A stretch of 64,000 nucleotides of DNA, taken from CBDFKQ01 sp965248855 (lineage in GTDB: Bacteria > Bacteroidota > Bacteroidia > Cytophagales > 172606-1). The DNA is taken from NCBI GenBank assembly GCA_965248855.1, contig CBDFKQ010000004.1:186001-250000 (forward strand), in the 5' to 3' direction. The notes under the pieces are model-generated. The model made no database searches and had not been told where the DNA came from. It saw only the letters and a list, made by a program, of their open reading frames with translations. Within the stretch, counting starts at the first letter, position 1. Every line of letters begins with the position of its first letter. Shown here one piece after another: positions 57,286 through 64,000 of the stretch. The position numbers and the translations under genes are program-made.

Positions 57286-57849
57286 ATGAAACTAATCGCC
57301 ATTGTTATTGCCATGTTCTCTGCCTGCTTTGGCAAAGTAAAAACCCGCCCTGTAAATATGGAAGCACCAAACAAAACATTTTATGATTTTAGTGCCAAAG
57401 CTATTGATGGCAAACCAATTGATTTTTCGAAATATAAAGGAAAAAAAGTATTGGTTGTAAATGTAGCTTCAGAATGTGGTTATACACCGCAGTATAAAGA
57501 TTTGGAAGCATTAAATGAAAAACATGGCGATAAGGTTGTTATTCTTGCATTTCCATCAAACGAATTTGGCGGACAAGAGCCAGGTTCAAATGCTGAAATT
57601 GCTAAATTTTGCTCAACAAAATTTGGTGTAAAATTTCAAATGTTCGAAAAAGTGATGGTTAAAAAAGGTAAGGAACAATCTCCTTTATACCAATGGTTAA
57701 CAAATAAAGCAAATAACGGTTGGAACGATCAAGACCCCACATGGAATTTTTGCAAATATTTAATAAATGAAAAAGGGGAATTGGAAAAATTCTTTCCTTC
57801 AAAAGTAAACCCAATGAGTGAAGAAATTATAAAAGCAATAGGTGCTTAA
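57286..57849 (+). CDS. Glutathione peroxidase family thiol peroxidase, probably lipoprotein
   Basis: 187 aa. The catalytic triad is C64 (NVASECGYTPQY), Q97 (FGGQEPGSN) and W153 (TWNFCKYL). It has Cys, not selenocysteine. In bacteria these enzymes usually use thioredoxin. The N-terminus MKLIAIVIAMFSAC has a lipobox-like ending with Cys14, so it may be membrane-anchored in the periplasm. It is the last gene before the GC-rich leader and has its own terminator at 57871. Confidence 0.9.
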   Translation: MKLIAIVIAMFSACFGKVKTRPVNMEAPNKTFYDFSAKAIDGKPIDFSKYKGKKVLVVNVASECGYTPQYKDLEALNEKHGDKVVILAFPSNEFGGQEPGSNAEIAKFCSTKFGVKFQMFEKVMVKKGKEQSPLYQWLTNKANNGWNDQDPTWNFCKYLINEKGELEKFFPSKVNPMSEEIIKAIGA

Positions 57850-57870
57850 TTTTTAATATTATTTTGTTTT

Positions 57871-57904
57871 AAAGCCGCTTGCGTAAGTAAGCGGCTTTTT
57901 TATT
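57871..57904 (+). terminator. Rho-independent terminator after the glutathione peroxidase
   Basis: AAAGCCGCTT (57871-57880) and AAGCGGCTTT (57889-57898) form a perfect 10-bp stem around GCGTAAGT, followed by TTTTATTT. Confidence 0.92.
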
Positions 57905-58270
57905 TAAAAGAAGATTGTCATTTGTGTTTTAAAACAAAATATGAATTTGAAATATCTGCAAAAAAACTTGCAGTATAATCAAAAGCTATATTTTTAAAAC
58001 TTTATAAAATTTTTTAAAATTATTTCCCTATTAATTTTGTAGGGTATTGACTTTTAAAAAAATTGATTTTACATTTGCCGTATGCAAAGGCAGTTACTTA
58101 CATATCGGCTTTCTATCTCCTCCGCAATATTTTTTCCGGGTCATACCTGTTGTTGCCGTTAGGCATAACTATACGCAGTAGCGCCTGTTGTTTCAACATG
58201 CCCCAGGGGCAAAAGGTGCCTAAGTTTTTATACTTAAATTATTTATTTAATTCCGGAAATTAAATTTTAT
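57905..58270 (+). promoter_or_regulatory. Promoter and GC-rich leader of the PhyH-SDR operon
   Basis: A -7 box TACATTTG (58070-58077) with TTGAC about 20 bp upstream predicts a start near 58084. From about 58080 to 58222 the sequence is markedly richer in G and C than its surroundings. It contains TGCC-GTTA-GGCA, the palindrome GCCCCAGGGGC and an AGG-TG-CCT. On the other strand it has a 28-codon ORF (MLKQQALLRIVMPNGNNRYD...). It could be a structured leader or a repeated element. The 58063-58263 plus-strand ORF has no protein-like features. Confidence 0.45.
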
Positions 58271-59179
58271 ATGACAGTTATACGCCAACCTTTATTTACA
58301 TTGGGTGATGTTCTCACACCGGAACAAAACAATTTTTTTCAAAAAAATGGTATCATTCAATTCAAGCAATTCATAGATAAAGACACTGTGTCCTTGTTCA
58401 GGTCAGAAGTTAAAAGAGTACAGGAAAGATTCATTAACGATGATATTAAAAAAGTAAATGGTATCCCATTAAAATTTGGGAAGGATTGGAATGGTTCACC
58501 ACTCATTCAAAGATTGGCTTTTACATCACATTACAGTAAAGTATTAAGCGATTTTTTAAAAGACCCACGGTTGCAGGCATTGTTAAACCTTTTGGGAATT
58601 TATGAAGCTCGCATAGGTGAAAACGAAAAAGATGGCCTGGTGGTAAACCATTATGTAAATTCACCTTTCAGTCAGTTTAAGCAATTAGGATGGCATACCG
58701 ATAGCCCTCGCGATTTATTTTTAGGCTCGAAAATATTACCGATGCTTAACGTAGGCTTGCATCTTGATGATTGCCCTTATCAAAATGGTGGTTTAAGAGT
58801 ATTGGCAGGAACACATAACCAAGGGCTGTGGAAATTATTTTTTAGGAAAAAATATTTTGTTGACAATCAACCCGACGAAAGAGAAACTGGTTTTGATATT
58901 GAAGCGGGTGATCTTACTGTTCACGATGGAAATATTTGGCATCGGGTACAACAATCACCCTTTACAGGCGAACAAAGTCGCAGAAGAGTAATGTATATAC
59001 CTATCATTACAGGCGCTTATCAACCCAAACATGCTGAAAGCCCTACACCATTCTATCATACGCTGGCACAATTAAAATGGAACCCTTATGGTGGCGGTGT
59101 AAAAATTGTAAAACCTTTGCAGGTACGCTTCAAAAAATGGATTGATAAAGGTTTAAAATTATCGTTGGTAAAAAATTAA
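58271..59179 (+). CDS. Phytanoyl-CoA dioxygenase (PhyH)-family Fe(II)/2-oxoglutarate oxygenase
   Basis: 302 aa. The iron facial triad is H142 and D144 (WHTDSPRDLF) with a distal H224 (NIWHRVQQS), followed by the RRRV arginine (237-239) for 2-oxoglutarate. PhyH enzymes hydroxylate lipids or small molecules; PhnY, which makes the substrate of PhnZ, is a distant member. The closeness to PhnY here is not clear. The SDR gene starts 5 bp after its stop, so the pair acts together, perhaps oxidising a hydroxylated product. The promoter and leader are described separately. Confidence 0.85.
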   Translation: MTVIRQPLFTLGDVLTPEQNNFFQKNGIIQFKQFIDKDTVSLFRSEVKRVQERFINDDIKKVNGIPLKFGKDWNGSPLIQRLAFTSHYSKVLSDFLKDPRLQALLNLLGIYEARIGENEKDGLVVNHYVNSPFSQFKQLGWHTDSPRDLFLGSKILPMLNVGLHLDDCPYQNGGLRVLAGTHNQGLWKLFFRKKYFVDNQPDERETGFDIEAGDLTVHDGNIWHRVQQSPFTGEQSRRRVMYIPIITGAYQPKHAESPTPFYHTLAQLKWNPYGGGVKIVKPLQVRFKKWIDKGLKLSLVKN

Positions 59180-59183
59180 AAGG

Positions 59184-59978
59184 ATGGCAGATAATAATCA
59201 ATATTCATTAATAACGGGCGCTGCCGGAGGAATAGGAAAAAGCATAGCAGGGTCTTTGGCTAAAAGGGGGTACAGCCTGCTTATTATTGATATCAACGAA
59301 AGGCAACTGCATGAGACAGTTGCCTTTTACAGACATCAATATCCAAGCTTGATTATTGAAGGCTTATGGCTTGATATCTCAAAAGAAAATGCGGCCGGTG
59401 AAATTATTAAGTGGGCCGGCCCATATTTAAGCAATATCAAAATAGTGGTAAACAATGCCGGATATGGCATCAACGGTCAATTTGAAACTGTTGAAATCCA
59501 TTCGCACCTCAACATTATTGATACCAACCTTAAAGCGCTTGTGGCAATATCTCATGCTTTCATACCAATATTAAAAAATAACGGAAAAACCTATCTTTTG
59601 AATGTAGCCAGTACTACTGCTTATCAATCAGTTCCCTATTTAAGCATCTATGCTGCCTCAAAAGCTGCAGTACTTTCATTTACACGAAGCCTTAGATACG
59701 AATTAAGAAAATCTTCTATTTCTGTATCATGCCTGAGCCCGGGCAGTACGGATACTAATTTTGTTCACAGGGCGCTGATGGGTGAGGAAATTCAAAAGCT
59801 GGCACAAAAAGTAAATATGAAACCTGATGAAGTTGCAGAAATTGCATTGAAAGGCTTATTTGCAGGGAGAGCTGAAATTATACCGGGTTTTGTGAATATA
59901 CTAAATGCCATATTACCCAGATTTTTTTCTAAAAAACTGGTTGAAAGGGTTTCCGGAAATATTTATGAGACAATCTGA
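59184..59978 (+). CDS. Short-chain dehydrogenase/reductase (SDR)
   Basis: 264 aa. The cofactor motif TGAAGGIG is at 11-18, NNAG at 90-93, and the catalytic triad is S143, Y156 and K160 (IYAASKAAV). It is a classical SDR of the size of the DltE/YdfG-like group. It is translated right after the PhyH oxygenase and is likely to act on its alcohol product. The C-terminal LNAILPRFFSKKLVERVSG stretch is amphipathic and may touch a membrane. The next gene converges with no gap. Confidence 0.88.
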   Translation: MADNNQYSLITGAAGGIGKSIAGSLAKRGYSLLIIDINERQLHETVAFYRHQYPSLIIEGLWLDISKENAAGEIIKWAGPYLSNIKIVVNNAGYGINGQFETVEIHSHLNIIDTNLKALVAISHAFIPILKNNGKTYLLNVASTTAYQSVPYLSIYAASKAAVLSFTRSLRYELRKSSISVSCLSPGSTDTNFVHRALMGEEIQKLAQKVNMKPDEVAEIALKGLFAGRAEIIPGFVNILNAILPRFFSKKLVERVSGNIYETI

Positions 59979-60524
59979 TTAAGAGGCCATTTTAAAATTT
60001 TCTTTTAGATATGTTTTTATGGATTGATTTATTGGGTTCACTTCATTCATTTGCCTCAGTTTTTCCCAAGATTCAAAATTAATATCTTTGCTTTTTGCAG
60101 TTTTATTTTCATTTAATACGGTCGAAAAATTTTGTTTTTGTATTATAATTTTATTCAGGTCAGCTTCTAAGCTAATTAAAGCTTGTTTGGTTTGTTCCAG
60201 TTTGGATTGATTTATTATAAGTTTTGTAATATCGATTTTATTTTTTCGCAGGTTGAGCTTAAAAAGCTTGTATTCGGCTTTAGTTTTCCAAACCGTGAGT
60301 TTATCTGCCACCTTGCCTTTTCCGGCAGCTTGAATGGCGTCATTCAATGATATTATATTTTGTTCTTCCTCCATAATAAGCAGAGTTACTTCATTCAGTT
60401 TTACTAAGCTTTTATAAATCCTATATTCCAACATTGCAATCCGGTAAATGAATTGCTTTTGTTTCATATTTAATTTCATTAAAACAGTTTCAGCAGCAGC
60501 GAGAGATGGAAGTTGATTAAGCAT
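59979..60524 (-). CDS. Hypothetical helical protein
   Basis: 181 aa, no signal peptide and no recognised domain. The sequence is almost wholly helical, rich in Lys, Leu, Ile, Asn and Gln with heptad-like spacing (coiled coil about residues 20-130). The start codon overlaps no neighbour. It ends base to base with the SDR gene. Function unknown; it is probably cytosolic. Confidence 0.6.
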   Translation of the reverse strand: MLNQLPSLAAAETVLMKLNMKQKQFIYRIAMLEYRIYKSLVKLNEVTLLIMEEEQNIISLNDAIQAAGKGKVADKLTVWKTKAEYKLFKLNLRKNKIDITKLIINQSKLEQTKQALISLEADLNKIIIQKQNFSTVLNENKTAKSKDINFESWEKLRQMNEVNPINQSIKTYLKENFKMAS

Positions 60525-60714
60525 AATTTTATTGGTTTATAATTTGTTTTGATACTTAAATTTAACCAATTTTTGATAAACGACCTAAATTATCAATATT
60601 TTGATATCGGTATATTGATAATTAATATTTGTTAAGCCGGTAAACTTTAAGATCATCATTTTCTTAAATGGAATAATTTACTTATTTTTCACAAAAGCAA
60701 AAATATTACTAATT

Positions 60715-60933
60715 ATGATAAGGACTATAATTATTCCAAGCACTACTAATTATAAAGTTACTTTAGATTTTCCTATAGATTATATTGGAGAGGAAATAGA
60801 AATCATTGCTTTTAAAAAACAAGAAGGATTACAGGAAAAAACAGACCTTTCAAAGAAATTTACATCTTTTGATAATATTAAGATCGATACTTCTGATTTT
60901 AATATTAATAGGGAAGAAGCAAATGAAAGATAA
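60715..60933 (+). CDS. Small antitoxin-like protein
   Basis: 72 aa: MIRTIIIPSTTNYKVTLDFPIDYIGEEIEIIAF then a Ser/Asp-rich tail. Small AbrB-like or VapB-like antitoxins of Bacteroidota have this form, with a short strand-rich N-terminus and an acidic toxin-binding C-terminus. A 15-codon fragment of a PIN toxin start overlaps its end (60923-60970). It is therefore probably the surviving half of a VapBC-type pair. Confidence 0.55.
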   Translation: MIRTIIIPSTTNYKVTLDFPIDYIGEEIEIIAFKKQEGLQEKTDLSKKFTSFDNIKIDTSDFNINREEANER

Positions 60934-60970
60934 AGTATTTTTAGATTCTAAGCATTCTTATACCCTATAA
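60923..60970 (+). pseudogene. Remnant of a PIN-domain toxin (VapC-like), 15 codons
   Basis: Starts ATG inside the end of the antitoxin gene (11-bp overlap), as toxins of this class do. MKDKVFLDSKHSYTL aligns with the canonical PIN start FLDTNILVY, including the first catalytic Asp, and then stops at TAA. Nothing resembling the rest of a PIN domain follows. Toxin function is surely lost. Confidence 0.5.
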
Positions 60971-61038
60971 TTAATATACATATCAATCATTAGCGGACGC
61001 TCTCTTTTTTAACTCTTTGCAGATGTGGCTTTTAAATT

Positions 61039-61086
61039 TAAAAGAAATCGCTTTCAAATTATATTCATTTGAAAGCGATTTCTTTT
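61039..61086. terminator. Bidirectional hairpin terminator
   Basis: A stem of about 18-19 bp (arm 1 contains AAGAAATCGCTTTCAAAT, arm 2 is its complement ATTTGAAAGCGATTTCTT) around an AT loop, with A- and T-rich ends. It can serve the SRPBCC gene on the minus strand and the antitoxin remnant on the plus strand. Confidence 0.85.
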
Positions 61087-61103
61087 ATACTGAAATTATT
61101 ACC

Positions 61104-61550
61104 TTATTTTTTCTTTGCCGGTTGCCCTTCGCCATCATTAATTAATTTAAATAAACTTCCTTTTATATATTGATCCCAACCTTTTACACACATATCGTAG
61201 CATTCTACTTCGGGTACCAAACCGATGTGAGTAAAATTAATTTGAGTTGAATTGTCTTTCGTTGTGAGTTCAAAACTCATTTTGGTGTTTGTCCATTCGG
61301 TTTTGTCATTAAGCCAATCAAGAAAGCAGTCGGTAACCAACCAAACAACTTTTTTGTCGGGAATAAATTCAACTATTTTATGAGTTACAAAATTATTCCC
61401 TCCGAAATTTATTTTAAAAACATCATTTAGCTTGTGTGAACCGCCTTCTAAATTTTCATTCCACCATTCTGTAACATTGTTAATACTTTTGAATGCTTTT
61501 TCGACATTGCCTTTTACCTCAATACTTATATTGTAATTTTGCTTTTCCAT
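61104..61550 (-). CDS. SRPBCC (AHSA1-like) domain protein
   Basis: 148 aa, one Bet-v-1-like fold: EVKGNVEKAFKSINNVTEWW at the start, IVEFIPDKKVVWLVT in the middle, TQINFTHIGLVPEVECYD and a final helix GWDQYIKGSLFKLIN. Such proteins bind hydrophobic ligands or act as Hsp90 co-chaperone homologues. No signal peptide. It follows the AraC-type regulator gene on the same strand by about 80 bp, which suggests that the regulator controls it. Confidence 0.82.
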   Translation of the reverse strand: MEKQNYNISIEVKGNVEKAFKSINNVTEWWNENLEGGSHKLNDVFKINFGGNNFVTHKIVEFIPDKKVVWLVTDCFLDWLNDKTEWTNTKMSFELTTKDNSTQINFTHIGLVPEVECYDMCVKGWDQYIKGSLFKLINDGEGQPAKKK

Positions 61551-61631
61551 TTTGTTTTTTTTTAGTTATTTATAAATCTTATACAAAGAAAAGAATAGAT
61601 TATATATTGATTTTGTAAAAATCGGAAGTGC

Positions 61632-62459
61632 TTATTCTTTATAGAATAGTTTTCCAAAATCGTTTGTTGTGTTTTCAAAACCGGAATATGATTGGCCTGT
61701 AAATCTTTTAAACTCTTTTATAAAATGTGACTGGTCGTAGTAGAAATCATAAAAATCGTTTTTCATGAATGATAATACATCATTATTGGCTACGGCATTA
61801 TAATATTGCTTGAAACGGATAATGGTAGATAAATTTTTTGGACTGACTCCCAACCTTTCTTCAAATTTCATATTCAGCCATCGGCTACTGTAACCGCTTT
61901 TCTTTTCTAGTTCTTTTATAGTTATTCTTCCCTTTGATGAAATTATTTTTGATACACAATATTCAAAAATAGAATCCTCACCATGATTCATAAGTTGTTT
62001 AAGCAAAAACTGTTGTAAATAAGCAACTTTACCTTCAATGCTTTCAACGTTTGAAATTTGCTCTTCTAATTGATTGGCAATAATTCCTAAAATATCTGTA
62101 AGTGAATAAATTTGGTTTTTTAGGCTGTTTAATGGCAAACGAAAAAAACGATAAGCTCCTTGAGGATTAAACTCTGCACAAAGTGTACCTGTAGCAACAT
62201 TTTTATCAACATCTAATATAACAGGCACATCAACCAATCCTGTTAATGTAATGCCCTGTTCTTTTGATGTAAATATTTTATCACCCATTGCAGCTACAAT
62301 ACCATTGCGAAAGGCTACTGTCAATTTAATATTTCCATTGGGCACAACCAACTTCAAATCGTCAATAGGTATTTTTCCGCTGCTTTCAAACACCCACATT
62401 TTTTCTATGTAACTTTTAAGCAAGGGATGTGGTTCGATATTTTGAAATCGCATTTGCAT
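61632..62459 (-). CDS. AraC-family transcriptional regulator
   Basis: 275 aa. The N-terminal sensing domain (about 1-150; PHPLLKSYIEKMWVFES, GAYRFFRLPLNSLKNQI) belongs to the common DUF6597-like group. The C-terminal double helix-turn-helix (about 165-265) is recognised by ITIKELEKKSGYSSRWLNMKFEERLGVSPKNLSTIIRFKQYY and DFYDFYYDQSHFIKEFKRFTGQS. It probably activates the downstream SRPBCC gene. The start is at ATG 62459 (MQMRF). Confidence 0.88.
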   Translation of the reverse strand: MQMRFQNIEPHPLLKSYIEKMWVFESSGKIPIDDLKLVVPNGNIKLTVAFRNGIVAAMGDKIFTSKEQGITLTGLVDVPVILDVDKNVATGTLCAEFNPQGAYRFFRLPLNSLKNQIYSLTDILGIIANQLEEQISNVESIEGKVAYLQQFLLKQLMNHGEDSIFEYCVSKIISSKGRITIKELEKKSGYSSRWLNMKFEERLGVSPKNLSTIIRFKQYYNAVANNDVLSFMKNDFYDFYYDQSHFIKEFKRFTGQSYSGFENTTNDFGKLFYKE

Positions 62460-62614
62460 TGTTTTTCTTTTAGTTGAGGTTTGGTAATGCGTTTATAAAG
62501 CAATTAATATAGATTGTAAAAAAAAATATGTTTATATTTTTAATAAATTTCATATATATGGTAGACAATACCATGATTTTTAAGATTATGTTTCTGCCTT
62601 TCCTTAAATTATCA

Positions 62615-63220
62615 TTAATGATTTTCTACCATTTCTTTTAAATTTACAAATGTTTGGTATGGACCAATCGTGGCAGTATAATTTACCAGCCACGAAGGAA
62701 GAGTACCTCCCGGATTTACGCTTAAAGTATAATCAATTTTAATATGATTGTTCGGCAAAGAATTTAATTTATATAATCCCAATGAATATGGCACTCTAAT
62801 AATGTTTTTCTTATACGGAACAAGTTTTGGGAAACTTCTAACTGTAATAATCGCTTTTTTACTTAAAGAGTCTTTCGCTACAGCTAATTCTACTGAGGCA
62901 TCTCGGTTGCTTGCCGGCCAGGGTAAGGAAATTTCCGAATAAAAATATAATGTATCGGCATTTTTTTTATTAATTAAATAAGACACAGTGGTTTTATAAA
63001 CCCAGTTTTTATGATTATCAACATCTTGTAATATTTTTATCAGTTTTTCTATAGATCCATTAAATTCGCAAATAACCCTTACTTGTTTATATCTTTCGCT
63101 ATTTAGCATTCTCGTATATACCGAAATACCATTCTTCTCTTTTGCTAAATTCCAATTTTCCTGAGCATATATGATAAGAGGAATAAAAAATAAAAAAAAT
63201 GTTAAAAGTAATCTTGTCAT
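62615..63220 (-). CDS. START/SRPBCC-like lipid-binding protein, exported
   Basis: 201 aa with a signal peptide (MTRLLLTFFLFFIPLIIYAQ). The mature part has the START-domain pattern: WNLAKEKNGISVYTRM, LIKILQDVDNHKNWVYKT, LPWPASNRDASVEL and GGTLPSWLVNYTATIGPYQTFVNLKEMV. It probably binds lipid in the periplasm. It is a lone gene, divergent from HMG-CoA reductase. Confidence 0.85.
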   Translation of the reverse strand: MTRLLLTFFLFFIPLIIYAQENWNLAKEKNGISVYTRMLNSERYKQVRVICEFNGSIEKLIKILQDVDNHKNWVYKTTVSYLINKKNADTLYFYSEISLPWPASNRDASVELAVAKDSLSKKAIITVRSFPKLVPYKKNIIRVPYSLGLYKLNSLPNNHIKIDYTLSVNPGGTLPSWLVNYTATIGPYQTFVNLKEMVENH

Positions 63221-63331
63221 AATTAAAATTAATCGGAATCGTTTGTTAATATTATTATCTGGAGATTTATTTTTGTCCGGCTTGAAATTAAATATATTTC
63301 ACAATTTTATTAATCCTTTTCGGTATTAAAT

Positions 63332-64000
63332 ATGGCATCATCCATGAATAAGTCATTAATGGCATTGAAAACATTAAAAGCTTTACACAACATAGAAACA
63401 GTTATTGAAAACATTAAAAATAAACCACAGACATTTAATAGAAATATTAGTTTACCCGGAGAATTTATTGTTACTGAAGAAGGAATTAACAAAAGGCTCA
63501 AATTTTTGTACGAAGAAACGAAGAAAGAGCTTGCCTATGTTTCGGAAAAAAATACATTTAATGATTTTAATCGATTAGAAGGGAATATTGAAAATTATAT
63601 TGGGATGACAATGGTTCCAACAGGAGTTATTGGTCCACTCAGGGTAACCGGTTCTGCTGCCAATGGTGATTTTTATATTCCATTAGCTACTACAGAAGGT
63701 GCACTTGTTGCTTCATACCAAAGGGGAGCTAAAGCTTGTTATTTAGCAGGAGGTGCAAGCTCAGTTTGTTTAATGGAGGGTGTACAACGCTCTCCGGTTT
63801 TTAAATTTATTAATTTAGGGGAGCTGGGAACATTCCTAATTTGGATTTTAGGTCAGCTGGATAATTTTAAAAATATTACCGAGCAATCAAGTAATTATGC
63901 CAAGTTAATTGAAGTAAAACCAAATATTGAAGGCAACCAACTTATAATAACTTTTGAATACCATACAGGCGATGCTGCAGGGCAGAATATGGTTACTTTT
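63332..64000 (+). CDS. Hydroxymethylglutaryl-CoA reductase, 5' part (cut by window edge)
   Basis: 223 codons are visible from ATG 63332 (a second ATG is at 63344). The conserved HMG-CoA reductase block is clear: ENYIGMTMVPTGVIGPL, then PLATTEGALVASYQRGAKACYLAGG with the catalytic Glu, and GDAAGQNMVTF near the edge. The catalytic Lys, Asp and His lie beyond the window. The enzyme reduces HMG-CoA to mevalonate for isoprenoid synthesis. It shows that this organism has at least part of the mevalonate route. There is no N-terminal membrane domain. Confidence 0.9.
   Translation, partial: MASSMNKSLMALKTLKALHNIETVIENIKNKPQTFNRNISLPGEFIVTEEGINKRLKFLYEETKKELAYVSEKNTFNDFNRLEGNIENYIGMTMVPTGVIGPLRVTGSAANGDFYIPLATTEGALVASYQRGAKACYLAGGASSVCLMEGVQRSPVFKFINLGELGTFLIWILGQLDNFKNITEQSSNYAKLIEVKPNIEGNQLIITFEYHTGDAAGQNMVTF

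Noticed and set aside
58063..58263. 66-codon ORF before the PhyH gene
   Set aside because: It overlaps the predicted promoter and the structured GC-rich leader, starts inside the -7 region, and has no conserved features.
1..64000. CRISPR arrays, rRNA, tRNA and intact insertion sequences
   Set aside because: I saw no regularly spaced direct repeats, no tRNA cloverleaf ends, no rRNA motifs and no transposase on either strand.

Overview
The window is AT-rich bacterial chromosome from a member of the Bacteroidota, most likely a Chitinophagaceae- or Sphingobacteriia-like bacterium. The evidence is two SusC/SusD outer-membrane uptake pairs, a protein with SprB-type repeats and a C-terminal type IX secretion (T9SS) sorting domain, TAnnTTTG-type -7 promoter boxes, an ECF sigma / anti-sigma / DUF4097 operon, and many TTG or GTG starts. 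I found no rRNA, tRNA, CRISPR array or intact insertion sequence.

Layout. 1-13.6 kb is mostly housekeeping on the minus strand: an NlpC/P60 peptidase cut by the edge, an APC amino-acid permease, psd and rfaE2 for the envelope, glutamate dehydrogenase, a coiled-coil lipoprotein, MgtC and XerD, the ECF operon, and a three-gene phosphonate operon (XRE-cupin regulator, PhnZ, FAD oxidoreductase). 14.1-22.5 kb (plus strand) holds SusC1-SusD1, then an indel-riddled purple-acid-phosphatase-like gene and a tyrosine phosphatase with a broken N-terminus. 22.5-24.6 kb (minus) is an FN3 surface protein. 24.9-41.8 kb (plus) is a compact six-gene block of very large exported proteins: T9SS/SprB protein, beta-barrel, 1,479-aa protein, TANFOR/FN3-like protein, a 1,027-aa candidate polymorphic toxin with a PD-(D/E)XK-like tip, and an overlapping candidate immunity gene. 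A 56-nt degenerate copy of the toxin tip lies just downstream. 42.3-54.9 kb (plus) is a second SusCD pair, with SusC2 carrying a one-base frameshift, followed by a Tat-exported metallophosphoesterase, two alkaline-phosphatase-superfamily enzymes, a phosphonatase-like HAD hydrolase and an organophosphate-type transporter. 54.9-64 kb is mixed: ribokinase, Gfo/Idh/MocA oxidoreductase, glutathione peroxidase, a PhyH-SDR pair behind an unusual GC-rich leader, a decayed PIN-type toxin-antitoxin pair, SRPBCC and AraC genes, and the start of an HMG-CoA reductase gene.

How the genes may work together. Both SusCD loci sit next to phosphate- or phosphonate-releasing enzymes. They probably form phospho-ligand utilisation systems in which SusCD imports an organophosphorus compound, exported phosphoesterases trim it, and PhnZ, the HAD enzyme and the OPA transporter handle products. 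The two susC genes share a nearly identical leader of about 250 nt with promoter, hairpins and a small ORF. This suggests common regulation or a repeated expression cassette.

The 24.9-41.8 kb block is the best candidate for a poorly described system. It looks like a surface-display or T9SS-linked toxin delivery locus ending in a toxin-immunity pair.
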